Shown here in pieces: positions 8,389-16,973 of a stretch of DNA of 64,000 nucleotides. The stretch's first letter is position 1. Each line of letters opens with the position of its first letter. A model generated the notes under the pieces. That model saw nothing but the letters and a program-made list of their open reading frames with translations, had not been told where the DNA came from and did no database searches. Source of the DNA: Ensifer sp. MPMI2T (GTDB lineage: Bacteria > Pseudomonadota > Alphaproteobacteria > Rhizobiales > Rhizobiaceae); the NCBI RefSeq assembly GCF_004827385.1, contig NZ_SRXN01000002.1:186001-250000 (forward strand). The letters are read 5' to 3'. The translations under genes were made by a program, and so were the position numbers.

Positions 8389-9177
8389 ATGATGCGAGGC
8401 CGAGCCCTCAAGCTTTCGGCGGCACGACGCCTTGTCGGGGATCTGATGAGATTTTCGATCGGCGTGCCACGGGTCACGGTGCAGCGCCAGATGAACCTTA
8501 TCGCTCTGCAAAAAGCGAGATTGGCACAGCCAAGCCGGCCGTCCTGGACAGTGCTTTTCCTGAAAGGCTACGCACTCCTCTCCAAGGAGACGCCGGAATT
8601 TCGCCGCGCCTACGTCAAATTCCCGAGACCCCAGCTCTACGAATATCCGGGAAGCGTCGCCTCGATCGCGCACGAGCGCGAACATGAAGGCGAACGGATC
8701 GTGCTCTTGAGCACGATCAAGACCCCCGAGCAGCGTACGATCGCCGAATTGGGGGCGCTGATCCAGTCGGCGCGATCACGTCCGGTACTGGAGATCAAGC
8801 AGTTCCGTCGCGCTTTGAAGCTCGCCCGCGCACCGGCGCCGATCCGGTGGCTGCTCATGTGGCTCGGCCTCAACATCGGGCGCCAGCGCGGTCGCCATTT
8901 CGGCACCTTCCAGCTGTCAGTCTATTCAGGCCTCGGCGCGGAGTCCCTCAATCCTCTGACGCCGCTCACGACGATTTTCAATTACGGTCCGATCAGCGAG
9001 GATGGATTGGTAACCGTCCGCATCCACTATGATCACCGGGTCATGGACGGCGCCAATGTCGCGCGGGCGCTGGAGCGGTTCGAAAAGATCCTGAACGGCG
9101 AAGTCGCCGATGAAGTGGCAGGCCTTTCCGAGAGGGGAACCACCACTAATGCCGCGGCATCGGGATCAGCCGCATGA
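8389..9177 (+). CDS. Stand-alone E2-type acyltransferase catalytic domain
   Basis: A 262-residue protein resembling only the C-terminal catalytic domain of 2-oxoacid dehydrogenase E2 subunits (chloramphenicol-acetyltransferase fold). The active-site motif is YDHRVMDGANVARALERFE near residues 211-230, matching HxxxDG. There is no lipoyl domain, no E1/E3-binding domain and no E1 gene nearby, so it probably does not serve a dehydrogenase complex. Two ATGs at 8389 and 8392 follow GAGGTGG. Its stop overlaps the next gene (ATGA). In the operon with a methyltransferase and an SDR it may transfer an acyl group to a lipid or polyketide-like substrate; inference only. Confidence 0.75.
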   Translation: MMRGRALKLSAARRLVGDLMRFSIGVPRVTVQRQMNLIALQKARLAQPSRPSWTVLFLKGYALLSKETPEFRRAYVKFPRPQLYEYPGSVASIAHEREHEGERIVLLSTIKTPEQRTIAELGALIQSARSRPVLEIKQFRRALKLARAPAPIRWLLMWLGLNIGRQRGRHFGTFQLSVYSGLGAESLNPLTPLTTIFNYGPISEDGLVTVRIHYDHRVMDGANVARALERFEKILNGEVADEVAGLSERGTTTNAAASGSAA

Positions 9178-10061
9178 CCTCAAGCCAAGAGTTGCGGCCA
9201 GCCGTCGTCGTGGTCGGCGCCTCACGCGGCATCGGCAAGGCGATCGCCGAGGCGGCCGCCAAGGACGGTGCCACCGTCGTCCTGGTCGCGCGTTCGGCAG
9301 AAGGCCTGGAGGCGGTCGCGGCCGCCGTGCGGAAGGCGCGCGGCGAGGCATTTACGCTTGCTCTGGATCTTATGGCCGACGATGCGGCGACGCGTCTCGA
9401 AGACTTCCTGGCCAATGAGGGGCTGATATGCGACGTTCTCGTCAACAGCGCCGGCTACGGCCTGCGCGGCGGGGCCGCGACCCTGCCGCTCGACGAGCAG
9501 ATCGGGATGATCGACCTCAACATCCGCGTCTTGACCGAGCTCACGCTCCGTTTCCTGCCCGGAATGGTGGCGCGCGGCAGGGGCGGCGTGATCAATCTCG
9601 GCTCGGTCGCGAGCTTCACGCCGGGACCTTTTATGGCCTTGTACTATGCAAGCAAGGGCTTCGTCCGTTCCTTTTCGGAGGCGCTGCATCAGGAGGTGCG
9701 CCCGGCCGGCGTGACCGTTACCTGCGTCGCCCCGGGACCGGTATCGACTGAGTTCCTCGAAAAATCGGGCGCCAACAGGGCGGCGCTGTTCAAGATCCTG
9801 CCCAAAGTGGATTCGGAATACGTGGCCGAACGCGCTTGGCGCGGGTTCAAGGCGGGCCGACGTCTCGTGATCCCAGGCATCTCCGCGAGGCTGGCGATCC
9901 TCGTCGCCGGACTTTTGCCTTCCGCGGCCCTCCTGCCGCTGATCGGCCGGTTACAACTGCGCGGCAATGACCCCTGCCCGTGCGGTTCGGGCAAGACGTT
10001 CAAGAGCTGCTGTCGCTCCAGCCGATCGCAACGGCATGCGCCGCCCGGAACAAGGGCCTGA
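9174..10061 (+). CDS. SDR oxidoreductase with C-terminal SEC-C zinc motif
   Basis: A 295-residue short-chain dehydrogenase. NAD(P) motif GASRGIG near residue 16, NSAGYG near residue 94 and catalytic YYASKG near residue 160 are all present; the Arg after strand 2 (VARSAEG) suggests NADP. Residues about 200-250 carry a hydrophobic segment (LAILVAGLLPSAALLPLI) that may associate with membrane. The last 33 residues hold a SEC-C zinc-binding motif NDPCPCGSGKTFKSCC, best known from SecA, which is unusual on an SDR. It overlaps the acyltransferase gene by four bases and ends the operon. Confidence 0.85.
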   Translation: MTSSQELRPAVVVVGASRGIGKAIAEAAAKDGATVVLVARSAEGLEAVAAAVRKARGEAFTLALDLMADDAATRLEDFLANEGLICDVLVNSAGYGLRGGAATLPLDEQIGMIDLNIRVLTELTLRFLPGMVARGRGGVINLGSVASFTPGPFMALYYASKGFVRSFSEALHQEVRPAGVTVTCVAPGPVSTEFLEKSGANRAALFKILPKVDSEYVAERAWRGFKAGRRLVIPGISARLAILVAGLLPSAALLPLIGRLQLRGNDPCPCGSGKTFKSCCRSSRSQRHAPPGTRA

Positions 10062-10106
10062 CCTTCGACGGTGCGATGCCTGTCGCTCTGCATCGCTTAT
10101 TTTCGC

Positions 10107-10511
10107 CTATGCGGGTGGTGTGATCAGTGCGAGCGAAGGGAAATAGGTTTTATACCGACCAATATCGCGGGTCAGCAAAGGGATCTGGCTGACCGCGGCG
10201 TGTGCTCCAATAAAGAAATCGGGCAAGACGCCGGTCCTTGATCCTCCCGCCCGTCGATATTGAGTAAAGACCTTAGCTGCGAGAAAAAGAGCCGCTCGAG
10301 GCATCGGCGTCATCTCGAGTCCAGCCTCATCGAGAAACGCATCAAGATCTTCGATCCGGTCGTATCGAACCGACAACTCGGCGTAAACCGTATCGTTGAT
10401 CACCAGGGGGCCGGTGAGGCTTGCCGCTTCAAGTTGTGCAATCGACCAATCTGCCCACCTGGCGTCATCTGTTACAACGTCCAACAAGACATTGGTGTCG
10501 ATGAGCATCAT
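10107..10511 (-). CDS. vapC: VapC-type PIN-domain ribonuclease toxin
   Basis: A 134-residue PIN-domain protein. The acidic metal site is formed by Asp5 in LIDTNVLLDV, Glu near residue 45 in YAELSVRY, Asp near residue 98 in LPDFFIGAHA and Asp near residue 116 in LLTRDIGRY. VapC toxins cleave tRNA or other RNA at the ribosome. Its start overlaps the antitoxin stop by four bases (ATGA, 10508-10511); two consecutive ATGs make the exact start uncertain by one codon. The antitoxin upstream is of AbrB type. Confidence 0.92.
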   Translation of the reverse strand: MMLIDTNVLLDVVTDDARWADWSIAQLEAASLTGPLVINDTVYAELSVRYDRIEDLDAFLDEAGLEMTPMPRAALFLAAKVFTQYRRAGGSRTGVLPDFFIGAHAAVSQIPLLTRDIGRYKTYFPSLALITPPA

Positions 10512-10741
10512 GCCTCACCGCGCGTCAACGCCATGATGGCGTCCGTGTCGAGCCCCTTGCCCGCGTGACCGCGCAACTTTGCAAAGCGGCTCGCCGGTTT
10601 TTTCCTGTCGGCACGCGTCAGCACGATGCTCCCATCGGCAGCGCGGCGAAAGTCGACCTTGCTGCCGGGGCCGATCCCCAACAGATCGCGGACAGGTTTC
10701 GGGATCGTCACTTGGCCTTTTGCTGTAACCGTCGTGGTCAT
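10508..10741 (-). CDS. vapB: VapB-type AbrB-fold antitoxin
   Basis: A 77-residue antitoxin. The N-terminal swapped-hairpin AbrB DNA-binding fold is seen in TTTVTAKGQVTIPKPVRDLLGI and GSKVDFRRAADGSIVLTRA; the C-terminal half (SRFAKLRGHAGKGLDTDAIMALTRG) is the likely toxin-binding tail. It is encoded immediately upstream of vapC and a palindrome 13 bases before its start is a candidate autorepression site. Confidence 0.92.
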   Translation of the reverse strand: MTTTVTAKGQVTIPKPVRDLLGIGPGSKVDFRRAADGSIVLTRADRKKPASRFAKLRGHAGKGLDTDAIMALTRGEA

Positions 10742-10753
10742 CTGGGCACCTCG

Positions 10754-10781
10754 GTAATACTCTCTGCTATCAAGGTATTAC
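10754..10781 (-). promoter_or_regulatory. Candidate VapBC operator
   Basis: GTAATAC (10754-10760) and GTATTAC (10775-10781) are exact inverted repeats 14 bases apart, ending 13 bases upstream of the vapB start. AbrB-type antitoxins bind such repeats to repress their own operon; the role here is inferred. Confidence 0.6.
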
Positions 10782-10895
10782 TCTCGCGAGCAGATTTCAA
10801 GCAATCGCGTATGCGCCGTTTCGAGGCTAGGCGCCGGCGAGACCGTAGTTCGGAAACGACTTCTGATCGCCACGTCCTCTAGGCGAAGCTTCGCG

Positions 10896-13739
10896 TCACT
10901 CCATGTCATCGCCGTCGGGCGTGCCGGAATGGTCGCGTTGGCCGTAGATGATCTCGCGCTTGCCGACATGGTTGGCGGGGCCGACAAGGCCCTCCTTCTC
11001 CATGCGCTCGACGAGCGATGCGGCACGGTTGTAGCCGATGCCGAGCCGGCGCTGGATGTAGGACGTCGAGCACTTCTTGTCGCGGAGCACGACCTTGACC
11101 GCCTGGTCGTAGAGCTCGTTGCCGTCCTCCGACGCGATCGCGCTCTTGTCGAACACGGCGCCCTGATCCTCTTCGGCCTCCTCTTCCTCTTCGTCGGCGG
11201 TCACCGTCTCGAGATATTCCGGGCGCCCCTGCGTCTTAAGATGCGCCACCACATGCTCGACCTCGAGATCGGAGACGAAGGGCCCATGGACGCGGGCGAT
11301 GCGGCCGCCGCCGGCCATGTGCAGCATATCGCCCTGGCCGAGGAGCTGCTCGGCGCCCTGCTCGCCCAGTATCGTACGGCTGTCGATCTTCGAGGTGACT
11401 TGGAAGGAGATGCGCGTCGGGAAGTTCGCCTTGATCGTGCCGGTGATGACATCGACCGATGGGCGCTGCGTCGCCATGATCAGGTGGATGCCGGCCGCGC
11501 GCGCCATCTGCGCCAGCCTTTGGATCGCGCCTTCGATCTCCTTGCCGGCGACCATCATCAGGTCGGCCATCTCGTCGACGATGACGACGATATAGGGCAT
11601 CGGCGCCAGATCCATTTCCTGCTGTTCGAAAAGCGGCTCGCCGGTCCCCTTTTCGAAACCGGTCTGGACCGTCGCCAGGATCGGTTCGCCCTTCTCGCGC
11701 GCTACAGCCGCCCGCTGGTTGTAGCCGTCGATGTTGCGCACGCCGAGGCGCGACATCTTGCGATAACGGTCCTCCATCTCGCGCACCGCCCATTTGAGCG
11801 CCATCACGGCTTTCTTCGGGTCGGTGACGACCGGGGTCAGCAGATGCGGGATGCCGTCATAGACGGAGAGTTCGAGCATCTTCGGATCGACCATGATCAG
11901 CCGGCATTCCTCCGGCCTCAGCCGGTAAAGCAGCGACAGGATCATCGTGTTGATCGCTACGGACTTGCCCGAACCGGTGGTGCCGGCGACGAGCAGGTGC
12001 GGCATCTTGGCAAGCTCGGCAATCACCGGTTCGCCGCCGATGGTCTTGCCGAGGCAGAGCGCCAGCTTGTAGCCGGTCTTGCGGAAGTCCGTGGACTCGA
12101 TCAGTTCGCGGAAATAGACCGTCTCGCGGGTGGCATTCGGCAGCTCGATGCCGATGACGTTGCGGCCGGGTACGACCGCGACGCGGGCCGAGAGCGCTGA
12201 CATCGAACGGGCGATATCGTCGGCGAGGTTGATCACGCGGGACGATTTGACGCCCGGCGCCGGCTCGAATTCGTAGAGGGTAACGACAGGACCCGGCCGC
12301 ACGTGGATGATCTCGCCCTTGACGCCGAAATCTTCGAGCACGCTTTCGAGGAGCCCGGCATTCTGTTCGAGTTGCTCCTGCGTCATGAAGAAGCCGCGAC
12401 CTTCCGGCGGCTCCTGCAGGAGTTCTTCGGACGGAAACTCGTACGCGTCGACGGTCTGGACCCGCTCGATCGCTCCGATCAGCGGCAGCGACGGAGAGGA
12501 GCGCTGCACGACGGCTGGCATGGTGACCATTGCCTTCGCCACCGGCGCTTCGGATGTCTTCTCCGGCGCCTGAGCGAACACGGTTGGCTCGGCGGACGCT
12601 GGAGCGGATGCTTGCTCGGCCACTGCGCCCGCCGACGGAGCGGATTCCTCTGCCGGTGGCGCGTCGATCACGTCAGGCGTTGGAGCGGAAGCAGGCAGTT
12701 CGGCGAACGGCGCCGGACGCCGGCATTCGACAACCCGGAACAGCGAAGTGATTGCGGTCGGCGGCAGCGCGGGGACTTCCGCCGGCCGGAAGGCTACCGG
12801 CTTCGTTTCTACTGCGACCTCGGGCGGGGTTACCACGGTACGAGCAACGGTTATGGGCGCGGCGACCGAGGGAGCGGCGGGGGCCACGACTTCGGGCTGC
12901 ATGAATTCGAAGAAGGCGTGATCGGAAAGATAGGCCAGGTTCGTATCGGTCTGAACGCCGATCTCCGCAGCCCCACCGGCGGTGTGTGCCGGAGTCTCCG
13001 CGAACTCGTCCTCACCCTTCATTTCAACCGCTTCCTGTGTGGAAGCCGGTTGCGTTGCCAGGACGGCCGGCTCCTGCGCTGCGACCGGCTCCGAAGCCGA
13101 CGGTGATTCGGCCGTGCCGGTGTCGTTGGCCTGCTGAGAACTCCAGGAGGGAAGCTGCTGCATCAGTACGCGCAGGAGTTCGGACGGGCTGTAGTTGGGC
13201 GCCTCCGGCTCGACGGCTGGCGTATCGTTCCCCGGGGCCGCTTCCAGCGCCACCTCCCCGACATCCTCGAGTGCCGCGACATCCGTCTCGGCGACCTCGG
13301 CTGCGACCTCTGCTTCCGATCCGTCCTCCTCGATCGCCGGGGCGCGGCGCTTCATGAATTCGCGCTCGGGCGTGCGGGTAAAACGGACATTGGGCGACAG
13401 GAAGAAATGGCTTTCCCAGGTGGTATCGCCGTCATGGCCAGTGATTTCGGCCAGTGTGGGAAGCGGATCTCGCGTGGAGGCCGTGACCTGGGCCGGAGCA
13501 TAGGCCGAGCCCTGCCCATAGAGCCGCGCCGCGCGCCCGGCATAGCCCATGTCGTGGGCTTCCTGGCCGACCGCGCGCCGCGGCGCTTCCGGCGCCTCGA
13601 ACAGGTGGTCGTGTTCGCTGGAACCCGCCGTGTGGCCATGAGCGCGGCTCAGGGCACCCGGATGCGGAGCCTCGAAATCGTCCGCCTGGTTTGCATCATA
13701 CAAAGCTGCCGTCGAGAAGTTTGTCCGGGGAATACGCAT
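10896..13739 (-). CDS. ftsK: FtsK/SpoIIIE-type DNA translocase without membrane segments
   Basis: A 947-residue translocase. The motor lies in about residues 470-860: Walker [17 protein letters not shown] near 590 and Walker [15 protein letters not shown] near 720. The C-terminal gamma domain ([40 protein letters not shown]) reads the KOPS sequences that direct chromosome translocation. The first 430 residues are Ala/Pro/Glu-rich and contain no hydrophobic helix, unlike housekeeping FtsK which has four. It is therefore probably a second, soluble paralogue acting on DNA segregation or dimer resolution, perhaps of this replicon. The start codon at 13739 has a weak ribosome site and could lie downstream. 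Confidence 0.9.
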   Translation of the reverse strand: MRIPRTNFSTAALYDANQADDFEAPHPGALSRAHGHTAGSSEHDHLFEAPEAPRRAVGQEAHDMGYAGRAARLYGQGSAYAPAQVTASTRDPLPTLAEITGHDGDTTWESHFFLSPNVRFTRTPEREFMKRRAPAIEEDGSEAEVAAEVAETDVAALEDVGEVALEAAPGNDTPAVEPEAPNYSPSELLRVLMQQLPSWSSQQANDTGTAESPSASEPVAAQEPAVLATQPASTQEAVEMKGEDEFAETPAHTAGGAAEIGVQTDTNLAYLSDHAFFEFMQPEVVAPAAPSVAAPITVARTVVTPPEVAVETKPVAFRPAEVPALPPTAITSLFRVVECRRPAPFAELPASAPTPDVIDAPPAEESAPSAGAVAEQASAPASAEPTVFAQAPEKTSEAPVAKAMVTMPAVVQRSSPSLPLIGAIERVQTVDAYEFPSEELLQEPPEGRGFFMTQEQLEQNAGLLESVLEDFGVKGEIIHVRPGPVVTLYEFEPAPGVKSSRVINLADDIARSMSALSARVAVVPGRNVIGIELPNATRETVYFRELIESTDFRKTGYKLALCLGKTIGGEPVIAELAKMPHLLVAGTTGSGKSVAINTMILSLLYRLRPEECRLIMVDPKMLELSVYDGIPHLLTPVVTDPKKAVMALKWAVREMEDRYRKMSRLGVRNIDGYNQRAAVAREKGEPILATVQTGFEKGTGEPLFEQQEMDLAPMPYIVVIVDEMADLMMVAGKEIEGAIQRLAQMARAAGIHLIMATQRPSVDVITGTIKANFPTRISFQVTSKIDSRTILGEQGAEQLLGQGDMLHMAGGGRIARVHGPFVSDLEVEHVVAHLKTQGRPEYLETVTADEEEEEAEEDQGAVFDKSAIASEDGNELYDQAVKVVLRDKKCSTSYIQRRLGIGYNRAASLVERMEKEGLVGPANHVGKREIIYGQRDHSGTPDGDDME

Positions 13740-14097
13740 GGCCTGAAAACTCGAAATTCATTATCGAAGGGGCTGCCTTAAGCGAATAGGAAATGAAGGT
13801 TAACAACTCCCTTCCAGGCACATCGCCAGAAGGACGGCATGCCCTCCGAAGAGCCTCGCGACAGCCTTCCAGGCCGACCGCATCCAAGGCTTTTCAGCGC
13901 TTCGGCGGCAGGTTTTTGCCACCGTTCAAATTCTGTTTCATCCCGGGAAGATTTTCGAAGCGTGAGCGCTATCTTTGCAAACATAGATTGCTATCGCCAG
14001 CCCTCCTCGTGAGGATCGGCGGAAGGCTCAATAGCGCCGGTGATGCGCGGCAGTTGCAAATCCTCTGACGCCTGACCCGCTAGGAAAGGTACTCGAC
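13740..14097. other. Intergenic stretch without recognised gene
   Basis: Lies between divergent ftsK and doxX genes and should hold both promoters. A 91-codon open frame at 13793-14068 has no ribosome site and an Arg-rich, shadow-like composition, so I do not call it. No repeat or operator was seen. Confidence 0.5.
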
Positions 14098-14502
14098 ATG
14101 AGCGACAACCTCGCACTTCAGAGCGGCCTGGGCTTCATCGGTCGTCTGCTTCTCGTCGCCATTTTTCTCTCATCCGGCTTCGAAAAATTGGCAGATCCCG
14201 CAGGAACGATCGAGTATATAAGGGCGGCCAATCTACCCCTGCCCACGGTGGCCTATGCCGTCGCCGTCGTCATGGAACTCGGCGGTAGCATCCTTCTCGT
14301 CCTCGGCTATCAAGCCCGCTTGACGGCGCTCGCGCTGGCGATCTTCACCCTGGCATCGGCTCTCGGATTTCACACCAATTTCGCGGACCAAAACCAGATG
14401 ATCCACTTCATGAAGAACCTCGCCATCACGGGCGGGTTCCTGCAGATCGCCGCCTTCGGCGCAGGCGCCTTCAGCCTCGATAGACGCGCCGGCCGCGTCT
14501 GA
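14098..14502 (+). CDS. DoxX-family membrane protein
   Basis: A 134-residue protein with four predicted membrane helices, near residues 10-30, 48-70, 75-95 and 105-125, and the DoxX signature RLLLVAIFLSSGFEKLADPAGT. The family includes a thiosulfate:quinone oxidoreductase subunit and membrane partners in redox detoxification; the precise role here is unknown. AGGAAAGG gives a ribosome site. It is monocistronic. Confidence 0.85.
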   Translation: MSDNLALQSGLGFIGRLLLVAIFLSSGFEKLADPAGTIEYIRAANLPLPTVAYAVAVVMELGGSILLVLGYQARLTALALAIFTLASALGFHTNFADQNQMIHFMKNLAITGGFLQIAAFGAGAFSLDRRAGRV

Positions 14503-14653
14503 GCGGAAGCAGGGCCCAGGCGGCTTGCGGCGCTCTTTCAACATCGGCCGATTACTTACTCTCGCCTTAGTCAGCCTCTAGGCAGTCCCTTGTGCGTCGC
14601 AACATAGCGCGCAGGCAGTAACCTTTAGTTGCTCACAAGGACGAAGATTGCTG

Positions 14654-15808
14654 ATGGCTGACTATAATCCCCGCAAAATCCGAATCGATTGCCTGGATGG
14701 ACTTCGAGGGCTCGCATCTCTTTGGGTAATGATCGGCCATGCGCTGCTTCTGACGGGTTGGCGGTTGCCAATTTTGTCGGAACCCGACCTTGGTGTCGAT
14801 CTCTTCATCATGCTTTCCGGCTTCCTGATGGTATTTCACTATCAGTTGCGTGCCGCCAAGGAGCCGTGGGAACTGACCTCGACCTGGGGAAGCTTCTGGA
14901 TCCGGCGTTTCCTCAGAATTGCGCCGCTCTACTATGTTCTTCTCGCCGTTGCCTTCGCGCTCGGCGCTTGGCTGTTCGAATCGAGAATGATCATCGACGC
15001 CTTCCTCGGACGGACGCCGCAATCACCGCAACGCTATCTCGACAACGGATTGACCAACGGGCTGATGCACGCGAGTTTTCTGTTCGGCCTTTCTCCCGAC
15101 TACGCCTACCGGACACCGCTGCCGGACTGGAGCATAGGGCTCGAAATGCAGTTCTATGCGGCCTTTCCCTTCATCATGCTCTTGCTCAAGAAAGGCGGAT
15201 GGCTGAAGGGCGCGCTCTTCACAGCCATTATTGCGCTCGCGATCGTGTCGACGTCGAGCCTGCTGGGAGTCCACTTTCCAATGCCGGCATTCCTGCCGCT
15301 GAAGATGCATATCTTTCTTTGCGGGATGCTGTTAGCGCTTGGTCTTCACGCGGACAGGTCGAAAGCTCTTCTCCACGGTGGGGCCGCTATGGCGCTTGCT
15401 CTTCTGCCGATCGGCGGCGATATGACGATCACCAAAATGCTGATGCGCGTCACGCTTGTCGCCGTCTTTTTCGCACTGATTTATCATCGCCTGATAGGCA
15501 ACACAGTGGGGGTCAGGCTTCGCGCCTTTTCCTCGTCGCTCGGCAACAGGTTCTTCCATTGGCTCGGCGAACTGTCATTCGGGGCCTATCTCTGGCACCT
15601 CATCTTCCTGCAGCCGATCGCCGCCTATTTCATTGCCGATTTCGGCGACACGATTTCTCCGCCTGTACGCTTCGCCGCGGTCACCGCCATTCTTGTGCCC
15701 TTGGTCTACGTGGTTGCCTGCATAACTTTCTTCGCGGTCGAACGACCTGGTCAGAGCCTCGCCAAGCGTTTGATCAGCAGGCAAAAAACTCAGCCGGTTC
15801 GGGCGTGA
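14654..15808 (+). CDS. Acyltransferase-3 family membrane O-acetyltransferase
   Basis: A 384-residue integral membrane acyltransferase (OafA/ExoZ type) that transfers acetyl or other acyl groups to surface sugars. It has about ten hydrophobic helices. The family signature IDCLDGLRGLASLWVMIGHALL with the catalytic His is at residues 10-32, and FIRRFLRIAPLYYV-like WIRRFLRIAPLYYVLL follows near residue 85. The ATG at 14654 is chosen; an in-frame TTG at 14648 lies closer to the AAGGA. The target is unknown, as no polysaccharide genes are nearby. It converges on repB across a GC-rich hairpin. Confidence 0.85.
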   Translation: MADYNPRKIRIDCLDGLRGLASLWVMIGHALLLTGWRLPILSEPDLGVDLFIMLSGFLMVFHYQLRAAKEPWELTSTWGSFWIRRFLRIAPLYYVLLAVAFALGAWLFESRMIIDAFLGRTPQSPQRYLDNGLTNGLMHASFLFGLSPDYAYRTPLPDWSIGLEMQFYAAFPFIMLLLKKGGWLKGALFTAIIALAIVSTSSLLGVHFPMPAFLPLKMHIFLCGMLLALGLHADRSKALLHGGAAMALALLPIGGDMTITKMLMRVTLVAVFFALIYHRLIGNTVGVRLRAFSSSLGNRFFHWLGELSFGAYLWHLIFLQPIAAYFIADFGDTISPPVRFAAVTAILVPLVYVVACITFFAVERPGQSLAKRLISRQKTQPVRA

Positions 15809-15864
15809 GTGAGGTTGGAGCGGAATTCGCTCTCGCAGATTTCCAGCTGGTGCCGCATGTCGAC

Positions 15865-15894
15865 CCCCCCTCTGCCCGGCAGGGCAGAGGGGGG
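15865..15894. terminator. Bidirectional GC-rich hairpin, repeated element
   Basis: CCCCCCTCTGCCC and GGGCAGAGGGGGG form a perfect 13-bp stem with a four-base loop between convergent genes. An identical stem occurs at 61281-61310, also between convergent genes, so it looks like a dispersed repeat used as a two-way terminator. Confidence 0.7.
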
Positions 15895-15917
15895 CCCGCC
15901 GCAAGCCGAAAGAGAAT

Positions 15918-16970
15918 CTACGACCTCTGGTTCTTCACAAATGTAGCGTGCCACTTTGCCAGCATCGACACCGCTTCCTTGAGGAAGGCCGGATGGGTGC
16001 CGGGCAGGAACTCGATTCTTGGGGCTTTTCCGTCGAGCCTCAGCCGCGCGAAGACGCGGTCCGCCTCGTCCCTTAGTTCCTCGGGCTTCGCTGGCTCCGG
16101 CTTGTCGCTCTCAGACAGCCTATTGAAGACAAGCTGGAAGCGCTGGTCGGTGTCTGCAGCACGGAAGCGCGGCGCGCTGATTTCCGCATCCGCCAGTTCG
16201 CGCGCCTCTTCCCTTTCGAGCAACGTGGCGATCGCCATCCACCGCTCCCGCCCTACCTTCGGCGCCGGGCCGATCGCCCGGGCGAGATGATGCGGCACGC
16301 TGTCGGCCACCTGGAGGAGGCGCGATAGTTCGCTTTTCTGCACGGCAAGCGCGTCGCCGATCACCTTGCGATCGAAGCCGCGGGCGGCGAGCGCCGCGGC
16401 AAAAAGCGCGCGCTCGATAAAGGAAAGGTTGCGCCGTTCTGCATTTTCCTTGCCCTGGGCGAGCACCAGCTCATCGTCGGAAAGCGGCCGGACAATCGCC
16501 TTCACCTGCAGTTCGAGCCGGCGCACCGCCTTCAGCCGGCGGTGGCCGTAGGCGGTCTGGTAGTGACCCTGCTTTTCCGGGTGCGGGCGCACGAGGATCG
16601 GCGATTGCTGGCCGTTCTCGCGGATGCTTTCGACCAGCGCCAGAAAATCGGGATCGTCCGCCTCGCCGTCGGTCAACCGGTCCTCGACGAAGGAGCCCTC
16701 GACCACCGCCGGATCGAGCGCCACCACGCGCTCGCCCTGCGTGAGCGCTTCCCTGAGCGCGCGCGCTTCTTCCGCCTCGCGGGTGATGTTGCCGAGCGAA
16801 AGCCCCATGGCCCGGACCGCGCCGGAGGCGGCGCGTGAAGCATCGGGCGTGGAGGCGGCCCGCCCGTTGACAGGTGTCAACTCGCTCTCGCTCTTCTGTT
16901 CCGCCGGTGCCGCAGGAGCACCGCCCGCAAACAGCGCCCGCAATTCGTTCTTCCGGTTGTTGCCAGCCAT
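15918..16970 (-). CDS. repB: Plasmid partition protein RepB (ParB family)
   Basis: A 350-residue ParB-like centromere-binding protein. The N-terminus MAGNNRKNELRALFAGG is typical of rhizobial RepB. The ParB domain with the CTP-binding box QQSPILVRPHPEKQGHYQTAYGHRR lies near residues 120-160, in which GHRR is the nucleotide-contact motif, followed by ENAERRNLSFIERA and the helix-turn-helix DRKVIGDALAVQKSELSRLLQVAD. The gene starts 3 bases after repA, as in repABC operons. No repC follows: the next 100 bases hold a hairpin and then a convergent acyltransferase gene. No parS was identified by eye. Confidence 0.93.
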   Translation of the reverse strand: MAGNNRKNELRALFAGGAPAAPAEQKSESELTPVNGRAASTPDASRAASGAVRAMGLSLGNITREAEEARALREALTQGERVVALDPAVVEGSFVEDRLTDGEADDPDFLALVESIRENGQQSPILVRPHPEKQGHYQTAYGHRRLKAVRRLELQVKAIVRPLSDDELVLAQGKENAERRNLSFIERALFAAALAARGFDRKVIGDALAVQKSELSRLLQVADSVPHHLARAIGPAPKVGRERWMAIATLLEREEARELADAEISAPRFRAADTDQRFQLVFNRLSESDKPEPAKPEELRDEADRVFARLRLDGKAPRIEFLPGTHPAFLKEAVSMLAKWHATFVKNQRS

Positions 16971-16973
16971 GTC

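Noticed and set aside
13793-14068. A 91-codon frame in the ftsK-doxX gap
   Set aside because: No ribosome site, no family resemblance, Arg-rich; more likely promoter DNA.
14689-16290. A 533-codon open frame on the plus strand
   Set aside because: It lies across the acyltransferase in another phase and then antisense to repB; Arg-rich shadow composition and no ribosome site.
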